A stretch of 58,189 nt of DNA from an uncultured Eubacteriales bacterium (GTDB lineage Bacteria; Bacillota; Clostridia; Oscillospirales; Acutalibacteraceae), in assembly GCA_900315195.1 (NCBI GenBank), contig OMYD01000020.1:1-58189 (forward strand), written 5' to 3'. Position 1 is the stretch's first letter. Each line of letters opens with the position of its first letter. The position numbers were made by a program, and so were the translations under genes. The notes below the pieces were generated by a model that was not told the DNA's origin, made no database searches, and saw only the letters and a list, made by a program, of their open reading frames with translations. Shown one piece after another: positions 8,247 to 17,000 of the stretch.

Positions 8247-9167
8247 TCAAAGATTCGCGACTATGTAACCGTCGGCCGTTCAGATAGCGGCGAGCTGCAA
8301 ATCGTGGTGGACGGGCCCCTGTTCTCCGCCATGCAGTTTGAAATTTATCTGCTGGAAATCGTCAACGAGGTCTATTTCCGCATGCGGTACGACTATGAAA
8401 CCCTCAGAAAATCCGCGGAAGAAAAACTTGACCGTAAAATAAAGGCGCTGAGCGACGGAACTTATACCTTTAAATTCGCCGAATTCGGCTGCCGCCGCAG
8501 ACTCTCCCGCGAGTGGGAGGATGTTGTGGTGCGCCGTCTTGCGACAGAAACCGACAAGTGCGTCGGCACATCAAACGTATATCTCGCAATGAAATACAAC
8601 CTCACCCCAATCGGCACCTACGCTCACGAGTATGTGCAGATGTATCAGGGAATAGACAAGATCCCTCTCGCCTACACCAACCACTACGCCATGCGCGACT
8701 GGTACAACGAGTATGACGGCGACAACGGCACCGCCCTGACCGACACCATTACCACAGACCTGTTTCTGCGCGACTTCAACCGCTCAATGGTAAATAACTA
8801 CACGGGTGTACGTCACGATTCGGGCGACCCATATGAATGGGGCGACAAAATCATCGCCCACTACGAAGGCTACGGCGTAGACCCCAAAACCAAGCTGCTG
8901 CTCTTCTCCGACAGCCTTGATTTTGACCGCGCTCAGGCGCTGTATGACTACTTTAAGAACAAAGCCAAGGTATCCTTCGGCATCGGCACCTTCTGCTCCA
9001 ACGACACCTGCGAAAAGGCTCTCAACATCGTTATTAAGCTGCAGTATGTCAACGGCAGACCCGTGGCAAAGCTGTCCGATAATCCTGAAAAATCCATGTG
9101 CCGTGACACGGAATATCTCGATTATCTGAAGCGTTCGGTTGAATTCAGACTAAACAGAGAAAAATAA
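8247..9167 (+). pseudogene. pncB: nicotinate phosphoribosyltransferase, 5'-truncated
   Basis: Nicotinate phosphoribosyltransferase makes nicotinate mononucleotide in NAD salvage. The preserved part includes GTYAHEY with the histidine that is phosphorylated in this family, GVRHDSGDP for phosphoribosyl binding, LLLFSDSLD and SFGIGTF. The recognisable protein begins in frame at about 8247 (SKIRDYVTVGRSDSGELQI), but about 90-100 N-terminal residues are absent and replaced by inverted foreign sequence. A GTG at 8304 could start translation, but no convincing ribosome site precedes it and the N-terminal domain would be lost. I therefore call it a pseudogene. The 3' end is intact with a good terminator. 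Confidence 0.85.
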
Positions 9168-9205
9168 TATCCCGAGCGGTTCACACGGGGTACTATACAC
9201 CAATG

Positions 9206-9239
9206 AAAACAGCCTGAGCAAATGCTCAGGCTGTTTTTT
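9206..9239 (+). terminator. terminator after pncB remnant
   Basis: ACAGCCTGAGC pairs with GCTCAGGCTGT around a short AAAT loop, with AAAA before and TTTTTT after. It can work in both directions, ending pncB and the convergent minus-strand gene at 9263. Confidence 0.9.
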
Positions 9240-9262
9240 GTATTGGGTTATTTGTGTTTTAC

Positions 9263-9679
9263 TTATTTGCGAAGTTCTTTTACAAAATCGTCAAAGAACT
9301 TCTTGCTATCGGCGTCGTTCTTGATCGATTCGTAAACAAACGATTTTTCGCCACGGTTAGCGTAATCGGTAACGGCAGCGAAAAAGGCAGTAACAAAAAA
9401 GCTGAAGAACGAAACAATGATCATGACAATAGCCAGAATCAGGCCTGATTTGCGCGGACCCATCTTTTCACGGCCGCCCTTAATCGAGAGAATTCCGAAA
9501 ATAAGGGCTACAACTCCGAACAGAAACGCAAGACCCGCAAATCCGACGTTTTTAAAGCTGTAGAACATGGTGTCCGAACCTTTGATTTTTGCTGTTCTTA
9601 CGGCGAAAGCGAGAATAATAAAAATCACCGCGGCAATTCCCGAAAAAAGACTGATAAAACCTTTAACGTTTTTTTTCAT
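9263..9679 (-). CDS. small membrane protein of unknown function
   Basis: 138 residues with an N-terminal hydrophobic helix (about 8-27), a second at about 44-66 and a third at about 79-104, then a charged C-terminal tail ending in KKFFDDFVKELRK. The arrangement resembles DUF4190-type membrane proteins, but the match is not strong enough to name. AGGAGG lies seven bases before the ATG. It lies 39 bases downstream of an ABC permease gene on the same strand and may be cotranscribed with it, so a supporting role in that exporter is possible but unproven. Confidence 0.75.
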   Translation of the reverse strand: MKKNVKGFISLFSGIAAVIFIILAFAVRTAKIKGSDTMFYSFKNVGFAGLAFLFGVVALIFGILSIKGGREKMGPRKSGLILAIVMIIVSFFSFFVTAFFAAVTDYANRGEKSFVYESIKNDADSKKFFDDFVKELRK

Positions 9680-9718
9680 TTTTTTAACCTCCTAAAATAT
9701 ATTAATCTGCTTACCAGA

Positions 9719-10450
9719 TTATTTTACGTCGCGTTTGTTAACAATCTTAACCGACAGGAACAGGAACAAAACGGTAAACACAATGCCAACCGCCAATACC
9801 CTGAAACCGTCTGCCGAGCTGTGAATATTGGAGGGGTTGATTGAGCTTGGAGAATAGTCCTCAAGCTTAAAGCCCTTAAATACGTTTTGGATCAGTTGGT
9901 CAAGCAAGGTGTATATAAGCGAAAAGCCGCCCACGCCGAACATAACTCCCAGAACCGTGCCAAAGGTTTTGCTCCTGAGCGCGGTTGTGGCAAACAGAAT
10001 CATTGTACACATTGCCAGAACAAGAAGGAACCTCATAAGAAGATATGTGGTTGCGTACAGATAGTTTCCGTCGAGCTCAAGGGTGGGTAAAGAGCCCGCA
10101 AGCCTTCCCGCAAAGCCCGCAATAAAGAACGCGATGTTATGGAAAATTATTACGACAAACTTTGAAACAGCGGTGTAGCCCTTGTTCGGAATCTGTCCCG
10201 CGATATTCTTTATATAGCCGTTTGACAGGTCGGCATAGCAGAATATTGAAACAGAGATGTAGAGTGCCACGACAGTCAGAACTTCAATCGGCGATCCTAT
10301 AATTTCGACCAACTGAGATGAATAGTCTTTTGAAAAGAACATGGGTACAAGGTTTAACAATGCCTCAAAAACAAACGTAATTAACAGAGAAACCCAAAAC
10401 GACTTCGATGTTCTCAATCGGTAAAAATCCATCTTAATAATTCTACCCAT
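9719..10450 (-). CDS. ABC-2 type transporter permease
   Basis: Membrane subunit of 243 residues with about six predicted transmembrane helices. It opens MGRIIKMDFYRLRTSKSFWVSLL, a typical start for ABC-2 permeases of the bacitracin/lantibiotic-export type. Its start overlaps the end of the ATPase gene by 8 bases, so the two form one exporter. The substrate is unknown. Such pairs commonly confer resistance to antimicrobial peptides, but no peptide gene or two-component system is next to it here. Confidence 0.88.
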   Translation of the reverse strand: MGRIIKMDFYRLRTSKSFWVSLLITFVFEALLNLVPMFFSKDYSSQLVEIIGSPIEVLTVVALYISVSIFCYADLSNGYIKNIAGQIPNKGYTAVSKFVVIIFHNIAFFIAGFAGRLAGSLPTLELDGNYLYATTYLLMRFLLVLAMCTMILFATTALRSKTFGTVLGVMFGVGGFSLIYTLLDQLIQNVFKGFKLEDYSPSSINPSNIHSSADGFRVLAVGIVFTVLFLFLSVKIVNKRDVK

Positions 10451-11360
10451 TATGCTCCCCTCCTGTCACACTGAGATAATAATCCTCAAGGGATACATCG
10501 TTAACGCCCACGCGGTCGGGAACAAGGTTTTTGTCAACCAGCAGTTTAACAATGCTCTTAACCTCATCCAAACGCTCACCAACGCGGATGATATTATCTT
10601 CGTCAACAGACACATCGTTAAAGCCCGCGCCCTTAATCAACTCAGCGGCGGCTTGATTGTCTTCGGTGTTAAGCTCAATATACTTGCCGCAGCGGCGGTG
10701 AAGCTCCTCGGTGGTGAACTCGTCGACAAGCTTGCCCTCGTGGATGATTCCGTAGCAATCCGCGAGCTTTGAAAGCTCGTCGAGGATATGGCTGGAAATC
10801 ATTATGGTGATTCCTCTTTCATCTCTGAGCTTGGCAAGCATCTGGCGAACCTCAACAATACCCTGAGGATCAAGGCCGTTGATAGGCTCATCGAGAATTA
10901 TTAGCTTTGGGTCGCCGATAAGCGCGAGGGCTATGCCCAGACGCTGTCTCATGCCCAGCGAGAACGAGCCCGCCTTCTTTTGCTTTGCGTTTTCAAGTCC
11001 GACTAACTTTAGAAGCTCGTCGATATAGCCCTTTCTTTTGTCACAGCCCATGGCGATTGCCTTTAGCTTCAGGTTTTTGTGCGCCGAAAGGTTTGGATAA
11101 ATGCCCGGGTGTTCAATAAGAACGCCTACGTTGCGCATTTCCTTCATAGCATCATTTCCTGTTTTGCCGAACATCGAGAACGAGCCTTTTGTCGGTGTCG
11201 ACAATCCGCTCAGCATTCTCATTACAGTGGTTTTTCCCGCGCCGTTACGACCGATTAAGCCGTAAATCGAACCCGGTCGGATATGGATACTTACATCTTT
11301 TGCGGCTGCCTTTTCGCCATACATTTTTGTAAGGCCGTCGGTAGTCATGATATACTCCAT
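10443..11360 (-). CDS. ABC transporter ATP-binding protein
   Basis: ATPase subunit of 305 residues. The Walker A motif GRNGAGKTT is at about residues 37-45. The signature region is SFSLGMRQRLGIALAL, followed by Walker B LIILDEPINGLDP and the switch histidine in SSHILDEL. A roughly 90-residue C-terminal extension is typical of the BcrA-like group of exporters. GGGGGAG seven bases before the ATG supports the start. It is first in a minus-strand operon with the permease and a small membrane protein. A promoter (GTGACA-17-TAAAAT) lies 33 bases upstream. Confidence 0.93.
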   Translation of the reverse strand: MEYIMTTDGLTKMYGEKAAAKDVSIHIRPGSIYGLIGRNGAGKTTVMRMLSGLSTPTKGSFSMFGKTGNDAMKEMRNVGVLIEHPGIYPNLSAHKNLKLKAIAMGCDKRKGYIDELLKLVGLENAKQKKAGSFSLGMRQRLGIALALIGDPKLIILDEPINGLDPQGIVEVRQMLAKLRDERGITIMISSHILDELSKLADCYGIIHEGKLVDEFTTEELHRRCGKYIELNTEDNQAAAELIKGAGFNDVSVDEDNIIRVGERLDEVKSIVKLLVDKNLVPDRVGVNDVSLEDYYLSVTGGEHNG

Positions 11361-11392
11361 CTGCTCTCCCCCTTTTAAATTTAATTAATACC

Positions 11393-11421
11393 ATTTTACC
11401 ATAATTTTTTGCAGATGTCAC
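11393..11421 (-). promoter_or_regulatory. promoter of the ABC transporter operon
   Basis: On the minus strand GTGACA (11421-11416) and TAAAAT (11398-11393) are separated by 17 bp. The short leader then leads to the ATPase gene. Confidence 0.65.
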
Positions 11422-11462
11422 TACCTTTTTTATTGAATTTTTGCTTTATTTAGATTTTTCCT

Positions 11463-11498
11463 CAAAAAAATCCGCCGGGAGTTTAATAACCCGACGGA
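11463..11498 (-). terminator. terminator of the surface-protein operon
   Basis: On the minus strand TCCGTCGGG pairs with CCCGGCGGA (one mismatch) and is followed by TTTTTTT. It sits 12 bases after the stop codon of the LRR-dockerin gene. Confidence 0.85.
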
Positions 11499-11509
11499 TA
11501 AAATACTAT

Positions 11510-12412
11510 TCAATTTGCGGTTACCGTTTTTCCGATTCCATACGGATTTCCGTATTCGGCAAGATAATTCTGGATAGCCGTAGCATCCAGGATGCTCAGG
11601 CCGCCTCCGTCTACATCGCCGCAGCGTTCAGCCTGCTCGGTATCGCCCTCAAGCATACCGGCAAGGCAAAGCTGGATTGTAGTTACGTCAAAGATTGTCA
11701 CAACACCGTCGCCGTCGGCGTCTCCGCGAATATACGGCTCAAAATCTGTAATTACGTATTTTATGCCCTTTTCCAGAGCGTAATTACGCGCGAAGCTGTT
11801 TTTGGAGCAGTGAATAACAAGCCTGCCGCAGTCATCGAACGCGTTGTCGGCTATATAATCAACCGAATCCGGAATGATTATTTGAGTCAAAGCAGGGCAC
11901 GAAGCAAACGCCCTTTCTCCGATTGTCTTTACAGTTTTACCCAGCGACACGCTTTTAAGCGAGCCGCACTTGTAAAACGACTGGTCGGGAACCGATTGAA
12001 TACCGCTGCCCAAGACTGCCGTTTTAAGCCCCGTACACTCCTGAAAAACTCCGAAGCCAATGCTTTCAACGCTGTCGGGTACGTTTATTTCTTTAAGCCC
12101 GCTGCAGCCGTAGAACGCGTCGATACCGATCGTTCTGAGATGTTCGGCCTTTTCAAACGATACCGAATTGATATCGGTATTGCCGAAAAACGCGTAATTG
12201 TCAATGACCGCGACGTTTGCGCCGAGCAGCTTATCGGGAATCTCAACGTCGGCAGAGCGGTTGTCGTAACCGTGAATAACCGCCTCCCCGCTGTCATTTT
12301 TATCGAATGAGAATCCGTAAATAGTAACATAAGAATCGGCAGCGCATACCGTAACGGTACCGAGAATTATTAACACAAGCGTAACCGCAAGTGTTTTTAT
12401 TATGCTTTTCAT
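11510..12412 (-). CDS. secreted leucine-rich-repeat protein with C-terminal dockerin
   Basis: 300 residues. A signal peptide (MKSIIKTLAVTLVLIILGTVTVCAA) is followed by about five BspA-type LRR_5 repeats with the pattern IGxxAFxxCxxLKxIxxPxSVxxIG (about residues 60-215). The end is a type I dockerin at about 228-290. Its first calcium loop is GDADGDGVVTIFDVTTIQ and its second GDVDGGGLSILDATAIQ, where one usual Asp/Asn is Gly. Dockerins plug into cohesins on scaffoldins or cell-surface anchors, so this protein probably joins a cellulosome- or amylosome-like assembly, with the LRR part binding another protein or a surface. It is the last gene of the operon after the giant adhesin and the 48-residue peptide. 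It has no catalytic domain. Confidence 0.92.
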   Translation of the reverse strand: MKSIIKTLAVTLVLIILGTVTVCAADSYVTIYGFSFDKNDSGEAVIHGYDNRSADVEIPDKLLGANVAVIDNYAFFGNTDINSVSFEKAEHLRTIGIDAFYGCSGLKEINVPDSVESIGFGVFQECTGLKTAVLGSGIQSVPDQSFYKCGSLKSVSLGKTVKTIGERAFASCPALTQIIIPDSVDYIADNAFDDCGRLVIHCSKNSFARNYALEKGIKYVITDFEPYIRGDADGDGVVTIFDVTTIQLCLAGMLEGDTEQAERCGDVDGGGLSILDATAIQNYLAEYGNPYGIGKTVTAN

Positions 12413-12457
12413 AATCTGACACCAAACCTTTTTTAACTTTTGCTGAATACCAAATTG

Positions 12458-12604
12458 CTAGAAAACGGGATCATCGCCCCAGTCATCGCCTCCGCCGCCA
12501 TTGTCGTCGCCATGGCCGCTGTAGTTTTCAACACTGTTGGTGAGAATACTGCTGAATGTTACTTTTAGACAGTCAAACTCAGGAGAGATATATTCTTTTT
12601 TCAA
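12458..12604 (-). CDS. 48-residue Gly/Asp-rich peptide, TTG start
   Basis: A short frame with a TTG start and a strong AGGAGG seven bases upstream; an ATG just upstream of that site runs into a stop. The peptide begins (M)KKEYISPEFDCLKVTF and ends in a Gly/Asp-rich tail (HGDDNGGGGDDWGDDPVF). Small clostridial proteins of this style, with a YxSPE(I/F) start and an acidic glycine-rich tail, occur widely without known function. It lies between the adhesin (28 bases) and the LRR-dockerin gene (45 bases), so it is in the same operon. It has one cysteine and no signal peptide. It could be a modified-peptide precursor or an assembly factor; neither is shown. Confidence 0.7.
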   Translation of the reverse strand: MKKEYISPEFDCLKVTFSSILTNSVENYSGHGDDNGGGGDDWGDDPVF

Positions 12605-12632
12605 CCAATCTCCTCCTTCATTTCCCCGGAAA

Positions 12633-14021
12633 TCAGTCGTTACTTACACAAACTCCGTTTACCGCCATGTTCTTAGACGCGATGTCTGACAGGCAGATGT
12701 ATTCGGAGTTGCTTAGTGTAACACTTCCGTCAGGGGCAATAAGATAAGCGGTTGCTTTCATAATGTATGTCTTGTTTGTGTAGGTGATAACTCCGTCTTT
12801 ATCCTTGTATGTGTTTCTGTAGCCCTTAAAGAATTCCACACGGTTTTTATTTGTAAGGCTTCCTGTCGGAATTTCACTTATCTGTATGCTTCTTCTTTTG
12901 CTGCTGTCGGAAGAATCGTAATTGTAGACGCTTGGCTTTTTTTCGTCGGTGATTGCCGCCTTAAGGTTAGCTTCGTCGGAATGGTAGCTGTAAGCCGCAG
13001 GGTCAAACGTTTCGCCGTTAAACACACCGCACAGCTCAAACACAACGCCTGTTTTATAGCCCGAACCGGCGCCGTAAATCTGATTCTGTCCGTCAGCAAA
13101 GGCGATTTCAAAGTCGGAATACAAAAGGTCGGTCGCTCCGCTTGAGGCAATATTGCCCTCTGTATCTGTCCAGCGGTTGCGGGAATAGCCCAAATGGGTC
13201 AGAGTTATACTTTTTTGAGTAGGCTGCGACCATGTTCCGTACATTTTTTTATCTTCATACGTTCCCCAGCCGGTAAGCTTAAAGGTCGCTCCGTCAACGA
13301 CTTCAAGGTCGTCGGTCTGATTCCAGACGTTGCACCAATCATAGCCGAACTCGGTAGTGCCCTTGGGAACTCTTGCGAACACAACTTTATCCTTAAGACC
13401 TGTAAACGTAAGATCATATGACGGAGTCACAAGCGTTCCGTCGGCTTTTCCGTCGCTCCAAGTCCACGCGAGCCAGTCCTCGTCGCCTGCCTTGATGGCG
13501 TCGGGGTTGAGTTTCGCGGTTTTGGTGGGCTGCTCCGCGTCCTCAAACACGGGACTTATCCAATAGTTATCCATTATGCAGAACGAGAACCACGGGTCGT
13601 AGCACTTTGCGATAACATTCGCTCTTGCGTCGGCTGACTTTTTGATTTCCCAATAGCTGAACTGCTTGCCTTCGTATTCAACGTCGCGCAGGTCAAGCAC
13701 CGCGAGTTTTTCATCAAGCAAGCGGTTAGCGCCGATTGTTGTATCAATCGCCGTGTATCCGCCCGCAGGAGTCATACGGTAATTGACATATACCTTCTTG
13801 TTAGACTGCTCGGCGTATACGGTGGTAGTCAGCTTTTTGTGGTTGACATCAGAGGTCTTTTTCATTCCCTTGTCAGTCCAGCAAAGCGTCTTGCCGTAAT
13901 TGCTCTCAAACGGCGCGTTTTTCATAATATACTCGTCGTTCAACTCGTATGCGCCCGCGTCGGTAAGGTTTTCAGCCAATTCATCGCCGCTGAGCGTATC
14001 TTTAAACACAAAAGTCTTCAT
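12633..14021 (-). CDS. 3' part of split InlB-repeat adhesin
   Basis: 462 codons that continue the large adhesin gene upstream in a different frame. The start ATG (14021) lies inside the first copy of a 65-bp tandem duplication and overlaps the TGA of the upstream part in ATGA, so coupled re-initiation is possible. On its own it lacks a signal peptide, so it would not be exported. The sequence is rich in Thr, Tyr and Trp, with beta-strand-like text, and ends without a sortase motif, membrane helix or dockerin. Removing one 65-bp copy joins both parts into a single frame of 1964 codons. It is best read as the C-terminal quarter of one surface protein. Confidence 0.85.
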   Translation of the reverse strand: MKTFVFKDTLSGDELAENLTDAGAYELNDEYIMKNAPFESNYGKTLCWTDKGMKKTSDVNHKKLTTTVYAEQSNKKVYVNYRMTPAGGYTAIDTTIGANRLLDEKLAVLDLRDVEYEGKQFSYWEIKKSADARANVIAKCYDPWFSFCIMDNYWISPVFEDAEQPTKTAKLNPDAIKAGDEDWLAWTWSDGKADGTLVTPSYDLTFTGLKDKVVFARVPKGTTEFGYDWCNVWNQTDDLEVVDGATFKLTGWGTYEDKKMYGTWSQPTQKSITLTHLGYSRNRWTDTEGNIASSGATDLLYSDFEIAFADGQNQIYGAGSGYKTGVVFELCGVFNGETFDPAAYSYHSDEANLKAAITDEKKPSVYNYDSSDSSKRRSIQISEIPTGSLTNKNRVEFFKGYRNTYKDKDGVITYTNKTYIMKATAYLIAPDGSVTLSNSEYICLSDIASKNMAVNGVCVSND

Positions 14022-14097
14022 GCCGTTTGAGCGTTTTCAGCCAATTCATCGCCGCTGAGCGTATCTTTAAACACAAAAGTCTTCATGCCGTTTGAGC
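13968..14097. repeat. perfect 65-bp tandem duplication inside the adhesin gene
   Basis: Bases 13968-14032 and 14033-14097 are identical, so the unit is 65 bp and not a multiple of three. Each copy encodes NGMKTFVFKDTLSGDELAEN in the reading frame of the gene. The second copy read (13968-14032) shifts the frame. Loss of one copy restores a continuous frame, which marks a reversible on/off mutation or a recent lesion. Confidence 0.97.
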
Positions 14098-17000
14098 GAG
14101 TTTCAAAGCAGTACTTGATTTCGATATCAACCGATTCCTCAAGCGGCTTTTCCTTAAACATCGCTATATAGCGGTAGTTGCGGATTCTTGCGTCCTTGTC
14201 AACCGTCGTTGTTGTGATGTCGGAGCGCGGAATAGCGCTGCCGTTTTCAAGAACCTCATACCAGCCCGCGAATTCGTATTTATATATCCTGCTGTCGAGG
14301 GCGTTAAGAGTAAAGATAAACTTGCTGTTTTTCAGGAAGGGCGTTTCATCGCCGCTGTGATATCCAAGCGGTGATGTAAACTCGGGCATATAGCCTGTGG
14401 CGTTTCCGTCCGCGTCAAGAGCCGCCGTAGAATCATCCGTATATACTCCGTTTTCGTTGTATCTGATCTCAATGTCGGCGTGAACGGTAAACTGCTCGAA
14501 CACGGCGTAATAGGTCATGTCGGCGCCCGGCATTGACGGAGCGAAATGATAATCGGTGCCGAGAGGCTCGGCTGTTTTATAGGAAAGCGGATCGGAATAC
14601 CAGCCCTTAAATACATACCTGCCCTGAAGGCTCTCGTCGTTGTCGGGAACAGGCGTTACGGTACAGCCTGCTATTTCCTCCTGATTTTCGGGAAGCTCCT
14701 GCGGTGTTGAAAGCGTAGCGTAGGTCTCGCTTACATCGGCGTTGCAGAATACCTTGTAGCTCAGCTTGCGCTGGCTGTCGCGCTTGTAATAGATTTTTAT
14801 GATATTTGTAACAGGCGGATCCGTATCGGGACGTATGGTAATGCTGCGCTGCTCGCTGCCTATGCGCGAATAGTGCGCGGTTTGGGTTTCGCCGTCTTTT
14901 TCATAGGTATATGTCAGCTTTGCGGGCGGATATATTGCAACCGCCTTACCGGCAGGCTGAGCGTCATAGGTATCGGGAGCTTTGATCTCGCCGTCCCAGA
15001 GGGTCGGGTCACCGTCATGCTGCTTTTCAGCCTCATAGTCGTAATACTTAACGGTGTATTTATATGAGCTGCGGTTATAGTAAACCGAAATAACCGTAAC
15101 ATTTCCGTCAAGTGTTACGCTTTCGCTTAATTCGGCATCATTGCCGTTGACCTTAATTGTTGTTTTGGTATTGTCTATAGCGTAACCCGTTTCGGCAAGT
15201 GAAGTGCAGATGTCGCGCGTATAAACATCTTCGGCGACGTTTACCGTATCGCCGATAACGGCGGTTTGGGTTTCGCTGTAATACAAATCATACTGTGAGT
15301 CGTCGTCGGCGTTTTGCAGATAGTGGTCTATCTGGTACAGCGTGCCGTTGTCGCTCGGCGTATAGAAGAAGATGATCTGGTTTTGCTTAAGCTCCTCACG
15401 CTTTGCTGCCTCCTCGTTGCTGTTGACGGAAGCGGAAAGCACTATGGAGCGCGAAAGCTTGTCGGGAATATAGCCCTCAACATACTGAGCGCGCTCGGTA
15501 ACGGCAGCGTAAGCGGTGTCGATATCCTGGCTGTTTCTTAACACTTGCCCGGTTTCTTTATCAATATAGCTTACCTGATACCAAACCTTGCTCTTTTTAA
15601 TGTACTCAAACTTAGTGGTGTTCGGCTCAAACTCAAAGCCGTCGTAGTTGCTTTCTATAAGCATTGAGTGCGACGACAAGGTAGGCCACCAGTTTGCTCC
15701 GCCGTCGACCCACTTGTGAGCGTCGTTAAGCTCGGAGCCGCCCTTTGCGTTAAATGTTTTTGTTTTGGAAACAAACACCGTACCTATGGTGGGCGGAGCC
15801 ACCTCGACGCCGGTGCCCTGCTCGGTATAGATAACCTTATACTTCGCGGTATCCTTTGACACCCACTCGGCATAGAGCTTAAGCTCTCGGGTCACGGGTA
15901 TTGTTTCCGGGTCAAAGCGCGCGGGCTGATTGTTTTCGTCGATATAATACCAGCCGGCAAACTTAGCTCCGCTTGAGGGCTCGGTAAGCTTATATACCGC
16001 CTCCTCGTCATCCTCGGGGATCTCCGACGTTTCAATAAACGTGTTGTAACCTACATTGGTGGTATGAAGCGCGTCTTTGAGACTGTAAGCGCGGAAATCG
16101 TTATAGAAGGTAACGTCAAAGGTAACGGGGACCCACTTTGCGTAGAGAGTCGTATCGTCCGCGGGCATTCTTTCTGTTGAGAAATCCATCTGACGATAGT
16201 AGTAGGGGGTATGATACCAGCCCGCAAACCGGAAGTAAGCGGCAAGCTCAGGATTGTAATAGGTAGGCGTGTAGCTAAACTTAGCCTGATTGAGCGGGGC
16301 GTTATAGTATACCTCAAATGACTTTTCGGCAATGTTGTTGCTGCGGTATTGAAGCGTAAAATGGTTACGGTTGTACAGGAACACAACGTCAGCGTGGTGT
16401 TTTTCGTCAAAATGATTTGCTTCGTCACCGTTCACGTCATATGCATACCAAGTCGACTGCGGGTTAAGGGTGCCGCAGCCGGAATATATTTCCTCTATAT
16501 CCGACTCCGGAACAAGCGTAAAGCCGGTCAAATCGACCGCTGTCTGATTACCCTTGACAGCTTTAGCCAATTCATAACCGCTATAATTTTTATATCTGCC
16601 TTCGCCCCAGTCAAAGGTTTCCACCTTGTTATTTTCGGTAAGACCGTAATGTCTGCCGTTGTTAGTTATAATATCAATGTAGTTTCCCATTGATTTAAGC
16701 TCGGCGACGCCATCGTCATAGCCCATATCGGTAATGATATCCTCTTCATAAGGCAGCAGCCGCACATAGTTTTTGTATGTAAAGCAATACGGTCTTACGT
16801 TATCCGATGATCCTGCGCCGGACGACCATGAAGCGACATAGTGCAGTTCTCTGTAATCATATCCGGTTGCGGTATCTTTTGCCGTTCCGTCAGTGTTATA
16901 ATCAAGGAACATCAGATCGTTGCCAAGCTTTTCATAAAAGCCTTTTACCGTATAATTATTTACCGACTTATGATCAAAATAGTACTTTGTACCGTATTCA

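Noticed and set aside
11441-12310. Long 289-codon plus-strand frame
   Set aside because: It is antisense to the LRR-dockerin gene, whose signal peptide, repeats and calcium loops are clear.
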